Shown: positions 34,337-43,632 of the stretch, one piece after another
Layout: each line of letters begins with the position of its first letter
Position numbering within the stretch: position 1 is the first letter of the stretch
Source of the DNA: Bacillota bacterium
GTDB taxonomy: Bacteria; Bacillota; Clostridia; DSM-8532
Length of the DNA: 64,000 bases
Assembly: GCA_023443745.1 (NCBI GenBank)
Contig: JAEZTB010000042.1
Span: 372,001-436,000 of the forward strand
Reading direction: 5' to 3'
The notes under the pieces: model-generated
Seen by the model: only the letters and a program-made list of their open reading frames with translations
Told to the model about the DNA's origin: nothing
The model's database searches: none
Made by a program: the position numbers and the translations under genes

Positions 34337-36110
34337 TGTTTTCCTCTCCTTTTTCAGCCGGTATTCTTACTGTGACAAGAAGTCCTCCGAATCTGTTTCT
34401 GCCAAGAATGATTCCGCAATCATCCGAGTACACAAGCTTCAATCGCTGGTGTATGTTTATCAACCCCGTTACTTCGGTATCGGTGCTATCGAGGTAATTT
34501 CTAAGATTAGCTATCTGCTCATCATCAAGACCTGTTCCGTTATCCTCTACTATGATATCCAGATATGTATCATGAGCTGAATAACCCATATGAAGGTATG
34601 CTCCGCTGTCCATGTTTTCCAGTGTATGTTCAAATGCATTTTCAAGAATGGGTTGAAGTATCAGTCTTGGAACAAGCATATTTTCATATTGCTTCGGAAG
34701 TACATCAATATCCATCCGGAGCCGATTGCAAAACCTGGCATACTGTATTTTGGCATATGTGGTCGCATGCTCGGCCTCATATTTAAGGGAAACCATATCC
34801 TGCTTATTTCTCGTAATAAACATAAAATAGGAGCCTATTTCCTTACAGAACTCGGCTGCAAATTCATTGTCTCCCGCCTGTATTCTGTTACTGAGAATAA
34901 TAAAGCTGTTATAGAGGAAATGAGGGTTGATTTGAGCCTGAAGCTGTTTCAAATTTGCCTTTTGAGCCAATATTTTATGCTTATAGACCTGCTCTATAAG
35001 ATTATTGAGCTCCAGCACCATATCATTGAAGCTTTTATAAATGTACTTAAACTCATCCTTCCGGTTATGATTGATTGAAACCGAAAAATCTGCGCTTTGA
35101 ACCCTCTCAAAGGCTTTAACCAGCTTTTTAAGAGGAGAATGAATTGTTTTATATAAGGAGTACGAGAAAAGAAAGGTAAATATGACCGCAGAAATTGCAA
35201 ACAACCACATGGTGGTTTTGTATGTGCCCAGGCCTCCGAAAGCAACCTTTTCAGAAGCATATCTTGCCAATATAAGATCATCCAAGCCTGTTTTTGTGTA
35301 TACAACTATGTATTTATCGCCATCTACGACTTCCGACATAAAAAACGTATCATCGCCTACTATGCTTTCATACCGAAATAGCTCCCCATTTTTATTAAGC
35401 AATGCTTGTTTGATCTTTTGGGTTCTTTCCGTGTTTGTATCATTTGAAAAAATCATGTTACGGCTTTCACTAAAAAGAAAACTGTTGCCTTCCGTATTTA
35501 TGCTCATCTGATTCAGAAACTCAATGATATTATTTCTTGATATAATGGTATGTACTAAGTAGTAAGGCTTCAGACCGGTTGCGTAATACATTTGCGGGTA
35601 CTCTGAAACAAGAAGAAGATCATCGTTATAATAAACTATTTGCTTTTTTTCCATGTCTTTATAGCTATTCATAAGTTCCATTGATGCAGGCTCTATGTCA
35701 CTCCACACCGTATCCGTCTGTATGGATTTATTGACAGCCGGAACAATAACTTTGATGTCTTCAATGATTTTGCTGCTGGTTTTGATTGCCTTAATTTTTT
35801 CACTGATTCTTAAAATCATCATTGATTTTTGATATTCATTGTATTTCTCGGATAATTCGGTACTGATTCGCATTAAATCCCAATTATCAACCAGGTCATA
35901 TTGAAGCATGATAATCCTTTTGAATTCCATATTCAAATTATCTGAGAAGTTCTTGTTCTGCACACACGATTGGTTGATTACCTCGTCGCGTATTCTCCTT
36001 ATGCCCCAATTATAGATGCCATAGCCGATTACGAAGAGAACAAGAATTACCGCAAAAAAGGCAGCAAAAAGCTTCACAAAAATGGACTGTTTAGTGAAAA
36101 CCCTCTTCAT
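34311..36110 (-). CDS. Sensor histidine kinase, YesM-like
   Basis: This encodes 599 residues from the ATG at 36110 with GAGGAG eight bases upstream. It has a transmembrane helix at about 14-34, a large extracellular domain, a second helix near 295-315 (MWLFAISAVIFTFLFSYSLYK), and a HAMP-like segment. The kinase region has LKQLQAQINPHFLYNSFIIL with the phospho-acceptor His and an ATPase domain with LILQPILENAFEHTLE and VEDNGTGLDD. It is the partner of the overlapping YesN-like regulator and probably monitors extracellular glycan or the LplA-like protein. Confidence 0.92.
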   Translation of the reverse strand: MKRVFTKQSIFVKLFAAFFAVILVLFVIGYGIYNWGIRRIRDEVINQSCVQNKNFSDNLNMEFKRIIMLQYDLVDNWDLMRISTELSEKYNEYQKSMMILRISEKIKAIKTSSKIIEDIKVIVPAVNKSIQTDTVWSDIEPASMELMNSYKDMEKKQIVYYNDDLLLVSEYPQMYYATGLKPYYLVHTIISRNNIIEFLNQMSINTEGNSFLFSESRNMIFSNDTNTERTQKIKQALLNKNGELFRYESIVGDDTFFMSEVVDGDKYIVVYTKTGLDDLILARYASEKVAFGGLGTYKTTMWLFAISAVIFTFLFSYSLYKTIHSPLKKLVKAFERVQSADFSVSINHNRKDEFKYIYKSFNDMVLELNNLIEQVYKHKILAQKANLKQLQAQINPHFLYNSFIILSNRIQAGDNEFAAEFCKEIGSYFMFITRNKQDMVSLKYEAEHATTYAKIQYARFCNRLRMDIDVLPKQYENMLVPRLILQPILENAFEHTLENMDSGAYLHMGYSAHDTYLDIIVEDNGTGLDDEQIANLRNYLDSTDTEVTGLINIHQRLKLVYSDDCGIILGRNRFGGLLVTVRIPAEKGEENSVQDAHSR

Positions 36111-36142
36111 AAGCATTTCTCCTCATGCTCAGGTTGTAGTAA

Positions 36143-37162
36143 CTATTGAGAGATTTCTCCGTCAGGATCCCACAAATCTTCCCATCCTCTGGCCCCATCC
36201 CAAAGGAAGACTTGACCTTTTATAAGGCGGCAATTTCCATCGGCTCCATCCAATTCCTTCATTTCAGCATCAGTAAGGGGATCTTCCACGACACAACACA
36301 GATTGCTGGTGTATTTATTACGGTGTATCGAGAAGGGTATAGGTGTCTGGCCGCGCTGCACTGCCCATTTTATGCATATTACTGCCGGGTGCACATCATG
36401 ATTTTTCGCTATCTTGACCACAATCGGGTCTTGTATGTCAACACGATCATCAGGGGTTTTATCTCGGTCAGGACGCTTGGGTGAACCTATGGGACAGAAG
36501 CCGATGGGGTGGATTCCACTATCAATACAGAAATTAAACAGTTCAGGCTGTTGGAAGCAGGGATGGAGCTCCATCTCATTTGCAGCGGGCATGATGGTGC
36601 AATCGCGCATCACCAGCTTCAGCTTAGGAATAGTCATATTGGATGTTCCTATGTGCCTGACATAACCCGCCTTCTGAAGTTTCTCCATTTGATACCAGGT
36701 TTCCATATAATCCTCATGTATGTATGGCTTTGCATCCTTGTTGTGGTAATCAGCTTGCGCGCCCAGAGGATGGAAATTCGGAAAAGGCCAATGGACAAAA
36801 TAAATATCTATATAGTCCAACTGAAGATCTTTAAGCGTCTTGGCACATGAAAGCATAACATCCCCTCTGCCATGCATGTCATTCCATAGCTTGGAGGTTA
36901 TAAACAATTCTTCCCGCTTGATTCCTTTTTTCATAATATCACAGAAAACCTCGCCTATAAGATGTTCATTCCCATAAACCGAAGCGCAGTCAAACATTCT
37001 GAACCCTATCTCAGCGGCACCCCTTACAGCATCCGCCACTTGCTCTGCAGAAAAGCGATCGGAACCAAAGGTTCCCATACCAATGGCTGGCATTTTGGCT
37101 CCTCCCCTGAGAGTTCTTTGGGGCACCATGCCTGGATCAATAAAATCTTGATGGTTTGTCAT
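36143..37162 (-). CDS. Aldo/keto reductase
   Basis: This encodes 339 residues with the AKR barrel. Motifs are MPAIGMGTFGSDRFS, FRMFDCASVYGNEHLIG (catalytic Asp and Tyr), FITSKLWND (catalytic Lys), IYFVHWPFP (catalytic His) and GTSNMTIPKL. The last helices include IPFSIHRNKYTSN for NADP contact. It should reduce a sugar aldehyde or ketone. It is upstream-adjacent to nothing but the YesMN pair and 61 bases after the GatZ-like gene, so it likely belongs to the polyol/ketose operon that starts with the FGGY kinase. Confidence 0.88.
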   Translation of the reverse strand: MTNHQDFIDPGMVPQRTLRGGAKMPAIGMGTFGSDRFSAEQVADAVRGAAEIGFRMFDCASVYGNEHLIGEVFCDIMKKGIKREELFITSKLWNDMHGRGDVMLSCAKTLKDLQLDYIDIYFVHWPFPNFHPLGAQADYHNKDAKPYIHEDYMETWYQMEKLQKAGYVRHIGTSNMTIPKLKLVMRDCTIMPAANEMELHPCFQQPELFNFCIDSGIHPIGFCPIGSPKRPDRDKTPDDRVDIQDPIVVKIAKNHDVHPAVICIKWAVQRGQTPIPFSIHRNKYTSNLCCVVEDPLTDAEMKELDGADGNCRLIKGQVFLWDGARGWEDLWDPDGEISQ

Positions 37163-37222
37163 TACAAATCTCTCCCTTACTATATCGGCTGGGTTATTAA
37201 TTATTCTTTCATAGCCATAAGT

Positions 37223-38560
37223 TTAGCAGGCAAAGTCTTTCATGACTTTTTCCGGCTTTACGGCATAAATATAATCGTTGATCCAGTTTGCAATTCTGCC
37301 TTTTATAAGTGACTCAGGATCCTTTGCCAAATTGCCGTTTCGGATCATTTTGTACTGAATAGGCATATGTTGATCAATCAATGTTAGTGGAATATCAACA
37401 GATTTAAGATTCCCGATCATTTGTTCCATCGCATCCCGCACCTCAATCATAGGCAGGTAATATCGGGCTCGGTCAGAAAGACTGTATTTTCTTGCATATC
37501 TAATTTTTACAGCATCACCTTGATAATGTTTCATCCAATTTTCAGGCTGCTTGACCATGGCGGCTTCCAAGGTCTCAATAAAATTAGAAAGTTGGACCTC
37601 CGGACTATATTTGAATAATTCCTTTTCCATATAATTAAGAGCAAACAACGCTTCCCGCAAGGCAAATGTCAAGGCGGGACCCACTTTGAGTATGGCAATA
37701 CCTCCCTCTACCATCTGACGCAACGAATCCGCTGTCTGATAATCTGTCGAATGACCTTCAAATACAAGATTGGGATATTTCTTTAATGCATTGCACAGTT
37801 CTTTTGCCTTCTCTCGATTAAATTCATGGATGGTCTCGTTGCCAAATTCCACCCCCGGCTGAACGACAACGGCAATAACATTCTCCCAGGCCTTTTCCAA
37901 CCCATACTGAAAGAATGCATCTTTAAAGGTTTCGACCGTCTCTTCAAAGTCTTGAGCCTTCGTTATCTGTATACCTTCCTCTTGCTGACTTCCTCCGGGA
38001 ATAGGCACTTCACTGCCTACCACATAGACCGGAGAAAGAGCGTCCGGCTGTTTTTCCTTCAGCCGCTCATAGGCTTCTTCTGCCGCATTACACAAATAGG
38101 CACCTCTCTTTGCAATAATTGCGGTATCCAGTCTTTTTCCCAGATCATCGTCTCTTAGATGCATGCTGGTATCAATATGTATTTTGGTAAATCCTGCAGA
38201 GACGTAATCCTGTACCAATTGTCGCGATTTCTCCAGAGCAGAGGATGAATCTTCATTTTTCCACGTCAGCGGTCCCAGATGATCTCCGCCCAGAATTATC
38301 CTTTCATAAGAAAATCCGGCTCTCTTTGCTATACGGTAGACAAAATCCCTAAAATCAGACGGCTTCATGCCGGTGTAACCGCCAAACTGGTTAACCTGGT
38401 TTGCCGTCGCTTCAATAAGAACATAATCTTCATTTTTCAGCGCCACTTCCATGCAGGCTTCAATAACATAATCATTGGCGCTGCACGCTGAATAAATTCC
38501 TCTTGCAATACCATCCTTCTGACTTTGAACGATAGATTTCAACGGGTGAGCTTTACTCAT
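37223..38560 (-). CDS. GatZ/KbaZ/AgaZ-family protein (tagatose-bisphosphate aldolase subunit or ketose-phosphate epimerase)
   Basis: This encodes 445 residues from the ATG at 38560, with GGAGG six bases upstream. Features include HPLKSIVQSQKDGIARGIYSACSAND, NQVNQFGGYTGMKPSDFRDFV, ILGGDHLGPLTWK and FEGHSTDYQT, all typical of the GatZ/KbaZ family. GatZ is known as the non-catalytic stabiliser of the class II aldolase GatY, but no GatY-like gene is present here. Related stand-alone proteins act as ketose-phosphate 4-epimerases, so that role is plausible in this operon. It overlaps the dehydrogenase gene by eight bases. Confidence 0.85.
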   Translation of the reverse strand: MSKAHPLKSIVQSQKDGIARGIYSACSANDYVIEACMEVALKNEDYVLIEATANQVNQFGGYTGMKPSDFRDFVYRIAKRAGFSYERIILGGDHLGPLTWKNEDSSSALEKSRQLVQDYVSAGFTKIHIDTSMHLRDDDLGKRLDTAIIAKRGAYLCNAAEEAYERLKEKQPDALSPVYVVGSEVPIPGGSQQEEGIQITKAQDFEETVETFKDAFFQYGLEKAWENVIAVVVQPGVEFGNETIHEFNREKAKELCNALKKYPNLVFEGHSTDYQTADSLRQMVEGGIAILKVGPALTFALREALFALNYMEKELFKYSPEVQLSNFIETLEAAMVKQPENWMKHYQGDAVKIRYARKYSLSDRARYYLPMIEVRDAMEQMIGNLKSVDIPLTLIDQHMPIQYKMIRNGNLAKDPESLIKGRIANWINDYIYAVKPEKVMKDFAC

Positions 38561-39620
38561 TGCCATCCTCCTGTCCATTTAGAAGCATAATCTTTCCTTT
38601 TACGGCACCGGGTGTCCTGTACATATCAAAGCCTTCCTTTATCCTGCTCATAGGAAGCCTTTTAAAGATCAATCCTTCATCGAATTTCAACTGCCCGGTG
38701 GAAAAATAGTGAGCAGTCAGTTCCCATTCCCTTCCCGGAAACGGAGCGCTATAAGACATCCAAGATCCAGTAAGCCTGAATTCCTTCCGGTTCATACTCT
38801 CAAACAGCCTAGGAGTATAGATTAATTCCTTTACAGGTGTTCCTATAAAGCAAACACTTGATTTATTCCCGGCAATTTCAAAAGCAAGCTTCATCGTCGA
38901 ATCGGCTCCAGCAGTTTCATATACAAAGCCAAAGCCCCTTTTTCCCGTATACTCATCTACCGCCTCCCGAAAATCAGCATCCAATGTATTTATGGCAATA
39001 TCTGCTCCCAATTTTTTTGCAAGCTGAAGCCTGTCATTATCAATATCAAATACGAATACTCTTCTGGCTCCGAATATTTTCGCCCACTGAGCAGTAAACA
39101 GGCCTATAGTGCCGCCCCCCAGGATCGCCACATCTTCTCCGCCCCTGTAATCTGCACAATTCAGACCATGCAAGGCAACTGTTGAGGGTTCAAAAAACGC
39201 CCCCTTTTCAAAGGATACATGATCCTGGAATTTGACGACATTTATCTCGTTAAGCTTGATAAGCTCAGCAAACGCTCCTTGCTCCCTCGAACCGATAAAG
39301 CTGTATAGCTTGCATTGCGAATAGTTACCTTTTTGGCAATCCTCACATTTCATACATGGAACCAACGGTACTCCCGCAACCCTTTCGCCTATCTCCACTC
39401 TATTTACATTTTTCCCTTTTTCGACGACCACTCCGGAAAATTCATGGCCCAAAACAATGGGATAAAAATGTGCACCGTCACCGAGAACTCTGGGGATATC
39501 AGAGCCGCATATTCCTGCAGCTTTTACCTGAACAAGAACCTCATTGTCATTAATGCGGGGAGCTTCAATTTCTTCGAACCTCAAGTCTTCTTTAGCGTAC
39601 AATACGGCAGCTTTCATCAT
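38553..39620 (-). CDS. Zinc-dependent polyol dehydrogenase, GatD-like (medium-chain)
   Basis: This encodes 355 residues. The N-terminal catalytic domain has AAGICGSDIPRVLGDGAHFYPIVLGHEFSG (catalytic zinc ligands Cys, His, Glu) and PCMKCEDCQKGNYSQC (structural zinc cysteines). The Rossmann segment is VAILGGGTIGLFTAQWAK. Close similarity to E. coli GatD is visible by eye in GSDxPRxxxxGAHxYPI and LTGSWMSYSAPFPGREWE, so a galactitol-phosphate or related polyol is likely oxidised at C-2 or C-5 to a ketose. The start could be either of two adjacent ATGs (39620 or 39617). It lies 10 bases after the kinase gene. Confidence 0.88.
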   Translation of the reverse strand: MMKAAVLYAKEDLRFEEIEAPRINDNEVLVQVKAAGICGSDIPRVLGDGAHFYPIVLGHEFSGVVVEKGKNVNRVEIGERVAGVPLVPCMKCEDCQKGNYSQCKLYSFIGSREQGAFAELIKLNEINVVKFQDHVSFEKGAFFEPSTVALHGLNCADYRGGEDVAILGGGTIGLFTAQWAKIFGARRVFVFDIDNDRLQLAKKLGADIAINTLDADFREAVDEYTGKRGFGFVYETAGADSTMKLAFEIAGNKSSVCFIGTPVKELIYTPRLFESMNRKEFRLTGSWMSYSAPFPGREWELTAHYFSTGQLKFDEGLIFKRLPMSRIKEGFDMYRTPGAVKGKIMLLNGQEDGNE

Positions 39621-39630
39621 CTTTACCCCA

Positions 39631-41148
39631 CTAACTACTGCATTTTTGCATGGTGGCTTTTAATTTCTCATAGAGCTCAATATAGATCTCATAGCCTTTC
39701 ATATAATGGTCATGGGCCTTTATGTCAGGTTGGTGCACACGGGTTATGCTTATGGTTCTGTCTATTGCTTCCTTGAAGCTTTTATAAACGCCTGTGCCGA
39801 CACCTGCAAGAATTGCTGCCCCAAGTGTGGTTGCAGTATCTGATTGAGGTACTTTAATGACTTTTCCCGTGACATCCGATTTTATCTGAGTCCAGAGTTT
39901 GCTGTTTGCTGCTCCGCCCATGGCAATCAACTCATTTGCACTTACACCTGCTTCCTCCGCTGTTTTCAGGTTATGGTAAAGGGAATAGGCGCATCCCTCC
40001 ATTACAGCCCTTATCATGTGTGCCCTCGTTTTATTGTATTGAAGGCCGAAAAAAACACCCTTTGCATTTTTGTCCCATAAAGGAGACCTCTCTCCGGCCA
40101 TATAAGGAAGAAATATTAGGCCATCAGAACCCGACCTTATTTGGGTTGCTTCACGGTCCATGATTTGATAGACTGACATACCGGCTTTGTCCGCCAAGGC
40201 ATCCTCATAGGCTCCCAGCTCCTGTCTGAACCAATTTAATGTTCCGCTGCCTCCCACTGTGCCCCCCTGAAGAAGCCATAAATCAGGTATTACATGAAAA
40301 CCCAAAATAAGCTTGGGATGCATAATCGCCTGATCCAAACAGATACTCATCCCACCTGCCTGGCCTCCCTGCTCCTGGGTCTGGCCTACTTCGGCCACAC
40401 CTGCTCCAAGGGTACCGCAGGCGGCATCCAATCCACCTGCAACAACGGGGATTCCTTCAACGAGACCGGTCTCTTTTGCGGCACCTTTAGTAACCTCACC
40501 AATGATTTCATGACACTTGTAAATTTCCGGAAGCTTTTCTCTTGCAATTCCAAGCTGATCACAGAATTCATCATCCCAATTGCCCGTTTTCATATTAAAA
40601 GCATGAATTCCATATCCTTGGGATATATCCTGTGTCATTACACCGGTAAGCTTATACGCAATATAACTGTTGCTTTGCAAAAATTTATATGTGTTTTTGT
40701 ATACTTCCGCTTTGTTATATTTGAACCAAAGAATCTTTGGCGTTGAGTATGTAGGTTCAAAGGAATTGCCGCTTATTCCGAAGATCTTGTCAAATCCGAT
40801 TCTTTCCATTGTCTCTTTTGAAATAACAGAAGATCGGGTATCCATCCATATTGGAGTATTGTTAAGCACATTGCCCTTTTGGTCAACAGGTATGGCCGAC
40901 CAGCTCTGACCACCGATGCCTATGCCGGCAATCTGCTTAACTGATACAGCACTACGCTGAATGATATCCTTAACTGCCAGGCATACTCCTTCCCACCATT
41001 CCTCGGGGTTTTGTTCGGCATAGTCCTGTAAGGGATAATAAACCCTGTATTCTTTTGCCGATTGGCAGATTACATTGCCGCAATAATCGAACAAAGCCGT
41101 CTTACAAGCAGATGTTCCTATATCTATACCTAATAAAAGCTTCTCCAT
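39631..41148 (-). CDS. FGGY-family carbohydrate kinase (xylulokinase-like)
   Basis: This encodes 505 residues. ATP- and sugar-binding motifs are LLLGIDIGTSACKTALFD (N-terminus), IGIGGQSWSAIPVD, PIWMDTRS, and MGGAANSKLWTQIKSDVTG with TTLGAAILAGVGTG near the C-terminus. It should phosphorylate a pentulose or hexulose. GGAGG precedes the ATG. It is the first gene of the kinase-dehydrogenase-GatZ-AKR unit and is preceded by a perfect 16-bp LacI-type palindrome, so it is probably repressed by the LacI-family protein encoded just upstream. Confidence 0.9.
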   Translation of the reverse strand: MEKLLLGIDIGTSACKTALFDYCGNVICQSAKEYRVYYPLQDYAEQNPEEWWEGVCLAVKDIIQRSAVSVKQIAGIGIGGQSWSAIPVDQKGNVLNNTPIWMDTRSSVISKETMERIGFDKIFGISGNSFEPTYSTPKILWFKYNKAEVYKNTYKFLQSNSYIAYKLTGVMTQDISQGYGIHAFNMKTGNWDDEFCDQLGIAREKLPEIYKCHEIIGEVTKGAAKETGLVEGIPVVAGGLDAACGTLGAGVAEVGQTQEQGGQAGGMSICLDQAIMHPKLILGFHVIPDLWLLQGGTVGGSGTLNWFRQELGAYEDALADKAGMSVYQIMDREATQIRSGSDGLIFLPYMAGERSPLWDKNAKGVFFGLQYNKTRAHMIRAVMEGCAYSLYHNLKTAEEAGVSANELIAMGGAANSKLWTQIKSDVTGKVIKVPQSDTATTLGAAILAGVGTGVYKSFKEAIDRTISITRVHQPDIKAHDHYMKGYEIYIELYEKLKATMQKCSS

Positions 41149-41213
41149 GGCAGTCCTCCGGATATTCTGAAAACAGCGCTACCATATCGTTTTTCTTAAT
41201 TTATTTATTTTAT

Positions 41214-41229
41214 AGCTAAACGTTTAGCT
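41214..41229. promoter_or_regulatory. LacI-family operator upstream of the FGGY kinase operon
   Basis: AGCTAAACGTTTAGCT is a perfect 16-bp palindrome with the central CG typical of LacI-family operators, 65 bases upstream of the kinase start. A near-identical site stands at the lacI start (42284-42299). Confidence 0.8.
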
Positions 41230-41260
41230 TTTGTCCAAAAAAACACGCTCGCTCTTGATC

Positions 41261-42277
41261 TCATAAACTCAGGTTTCTAATAGAATTACCTAAATGGAGT
41301 TCAGTTTTTAGTCTAAACATTGACGGAAAGTTTCCCGAATCTCCTCTTAATCTTTTAAGCAGAATATTCGCTGCCGTTTCCCCAATTTGCTGCATTGGCT
41401 GTACAACTATTGATAGTAACGGCTTTACAATTCTGGCCATATGAAGATTGTCAAAACCTATAAAGGACAGTTCTTCAGGTATCCTAACATTTTTTTCGTT
41501 TATAGCTATAATGGCACCCAACGTCATTTCATAATTCGTTACATAAACTGCAGTTGGTGGAACGGGCTCATTTAAAAGTTCAACAAGAAGCTCATATCCG
41601 CTTTCAATCTGATAATCGCCCTGTTTGATGAGGCTTTTGTCAATTTCAAGCGTATAATCCTCATGTACTCTCAGATACCCTGTTAAGCGCTCCTGAGCAG
41701 TAAATATATTCTGAGGTCCGCATATTATTCCTATTCTTTTATGTCCATTAATGATGAGCTGTTCCACTGCATTATAGGATGCATTTAAATTGTCTACCAG
41801 TATGACGTCGCAGTTAACTCCCTTAATCGTTCTGTCAATAAGCACAACCGGGATATTTTTACTGATAATGGAATTAATGCTCTCCATATCGCTTCCGAGA
41901 GGTATGGTTATAATCCCATCAACCATTTTATTAACCAGAAACTGAAGCTTTTCTTTCTCAAGGGCTTCATTTTCCTTGTAATCGCAAATAATCGTGCTAT
42001 AACCGTTATTTATAAGTATATTTTCTACATTGGACACTATGCTCGTTGAAAAAATATTCTCGAGGTTTGGAATTAGCACCCCTATTGTCATGGTTTTGTT
42101 TGTTTTGAGTCCTCTGGCAATTTCATTGACTTTAAAGCCCAGTTCTTCTATTGCTTTTTCGATTATTATTTTGTTTTCTTCAAGCACATTGCCGCCATTG
42201 ATATATTTTGAAATTGTAGCGATTGAAAGGCCGGTAAACCTTGCTACATCTTTGATTGTTGCTGCTATTGTTCTCAA
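41261..42277 (-). CDS. LacI-family transcriptional repressor
   Basis: This encodes about 338 residues. The N-terminal helix-turn-helix reads ATIKDVARFTGLSIATISKYINGG, followed by a hinge and a periplasmic-binding-protein-like domain (GVLIPNLENIFSTSIVSNVENIL, IGIICGPQNIFTAQERLTGYL, ELSFIGFDNLHMARIVKPLLSIV). The start is awkward: the TTG at 42277 almost touches the GGGG upstream. Starting later, at an ATA codon, would give proper spacing. Operators with matching sequence flank the gene, so it probably represses itself, the kinase operon and perhaps the rightward genes. Confidence 0.9.
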   Translation of the reverse strand: MRTIAATIKDVARFTGLSIATISKYINGGNVLEENKIIIEKAIEELGFKVNEIARGLKTNKTMTIGVLIPNLENIFSTSIVSNVENILINNGYSTIICDYKENEALEKEKLQFLVNKMVDGIITIPLGSDMESINSIISKNIPVVLIDRTIKGVNCDVILVDNLNASYNAVEQLIINGHKRIGIICGPQNIFTAQERLTGYLRVHEDYTLEIDKSLIKQGDYQIESGYELLVELLNEPVPPTAVYVTNYEMTLGAIIAINEKNVRIPEELSFIGFDNLHMARIVKPLLSIVVQPMQQIGETAANILLKRLRGDSGNFPSMFRLKTELHLGNSIRNLSL

Positions 42278-42283
42278 CCCCTA

Positions 42284-42299
42284 CGCTAAACGTTTCGCT
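42284..42299. promoter_or_regulatory. LacI-family operator at the lacI start
   Basis: CGCTAAACGTTTCGCT is an imperfect palindrome sharing the GCTAAACGTTT core with the site at 41214-41229. It overlaps the region just upstream of the lacI start and faces the divergent gene at 42443, which fits autoregulation. Confidence 0.75.
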
Positions 42300-42389
42300 T
42301 ACGCATTTAGTTTATCATTCTCTGTTTTTTGTGTCAATGGGGAGCTATCAGCACTTTCATTTTTAGTTTATTAAAATGTGGATTTTTAA

Positions 42390-42418
42390 TTGGAAAATAA
42401 CATATTTTATATTAATAT
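42390..42418 (+). promoter_or_regulatory. Candidate vegetative promoter for the SDR gene
   Basis: TTGGAA (42390-42395) and TAATAT (42413-42418) are separated by 17 bases, ending 24 bases before the ATG at 42443. The area is AT-rich. Confidence 0.55.
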
Positions 42419-42442
42419 GTAATGTAAAGGGGAGTGAAAAAA

Positions 42443-43456
42443 ATGAAAGTTTTTATGATCGGCGGAACAGGCCTACTCGGCTCTGAAGGGGCAAAAGAGT
42501 TAATTCGCAGAGGCCATGAGGTTACTTCAATAGCACTGCCCCCTATTCCTGCAGGGGCTGACTTGCCTAAAAAAATGAAATTGTCTTTCGGAAACATTAT
42601 GAAACTCACCGACGAAGAAATAAAAAAGCATATGGAAGGCTGCGAAGCTTTTGTTTTTGCGGCAGGAGTGGATGAGAGGCTTGAAGGCCCGCCGCCAATC
42701 TATGATATGTTTTACAAGTATAATATAAAGCCCTTGGAGAAATTACTGAAGATTGCTAAAGAAGTCGGGATCAGGCATTCAGTAGTCCTTGGATCCTATT
42801 TTGCATACTTTGACAGGGTATGGAAGGACCTCAAGTTATATGAGACCCATCCATACATAAGAAGCCGTGTGGATCAGGCAAACATGGCCCTGTCATTCGC
42901 AGATAAAGAAATGGATGTCTCTGTTTTGGAATTACCCTATATATTTGGCACCCAGCCCGGTCGTAAGCCGGTATGGGTTTTCCTGATCGAGCAGATTAAA
43001 GCAATGAAAGGTGCCACTTATTACCCAAGGGGCGGCACCACCATGGTCACTGTCAGGCAAGTTGGGCAGTGCATTGCAGGAGCATTGGAGAACGGCAGGA
43101 GTGGCGGGAATTATCCCGTTGGATATTACAATCTTACTTGGAAGGAAATGCTGACTATCATACATAAGCATATGGGAGTTCCCAATAAGAAGATCATTAC
43201 TATACCAAAGTTTATATATAAGCTTGGTATGAAACGGATGATCGCAGAAAATCAGAAAAAAGGCACGGAACCAGGTCTCAATTTCATGGGATTAGCAGAA
43301 ATAATGACCAAGGAAGCATTTATAGACAAGAAAACAATTGTCGAAGAATTCGGCGTAGAGGCTGATGATATTGATAAGGCCATCGGTGAGTCAACCAGAT
43401 TATGTCTTGATATTATGGAGGGCAAGCAAAAGACCATAGATATGAAAGGTGAATGA
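42443..43456 (+). CDS. NAD-dependent epimerase/dehydratase-family (extended SDR) protein
   Basis: This encodes 337 residues from the ATG at 42443 (AAGGGGAG upstream; the GTG at 42434 lies within that site). The Rossmann start is KVFMIGGTGLLGSEGAKELIRRGHEV. VVLGSYFAYFDR and the following YIRSRVD segment occupy the positions of the catalytic Ser/Tyr/Lys, but the YxxxK motif reads YxxxR, so classical sugar-nucleotide epimerase activity is uncertain. There is no signal peptide. It is divergent from lacI and 176 bases before the Gfo/Idh gene. Confidence 0.78.
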   Translation: MKVFMIGGTGLLGSEGAKELIRRGHEVTSIALPPIPAGADLPKKMKLSFGNIMKLTDEEIKKHMEGCEAFVFAAGVDERLEGPPPIYDMFYKYNIKPLEKLLKIAKEVGIRHSVVLGSYFAYFDRVWKDLKLYETHPYIRSRVDQANMALSFADKEMDVSVLELPYIFGTQPGRKPVWVFLIEQIKAMKGATYYPRGGTTMVTVRQVGQCIAGALENGRSGGNYPVGYYNLTWKEMLTIIHKHMGVPNKKIITIPKFIYKLGMKRMIAENQKKGTEPGLNFMGLAEIMTKEAFIDKKTIVEEFGVEADDIDKAIGESTRLCLDIMEGKQKTIDMKGE

Positions 43457-43537
43457 CCATCGGTTGGTACTCAGATTCATCTTGCTAACTGTCAAACTTA
43501 AGCTTGACATTATTTAGACCATCGTTTATGTTATAAA

Positions 43538-43551
43538 TGTAAACGTTTGCG
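43538..43551. promoter_or_regulatory. cre-like or LacI-type operator upstream of the Gfo/Idh gene
   Basis: TGTAAACGTTTGCG has the AAACGTTT core of the two LacI sites in the window and also resembles the catabolite-responsive consensus. It lies 82 bases before the start codon at 43633. Confidence 0.55.
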
Positions 43552-43632
43552 TTGTGTAGCAGGAAGTCATTTAGTTTCTATATTCATCCGAGAAAGCATA
43601 CCGTTAATTAATATTTGTAAGGGGGCCAAAAA

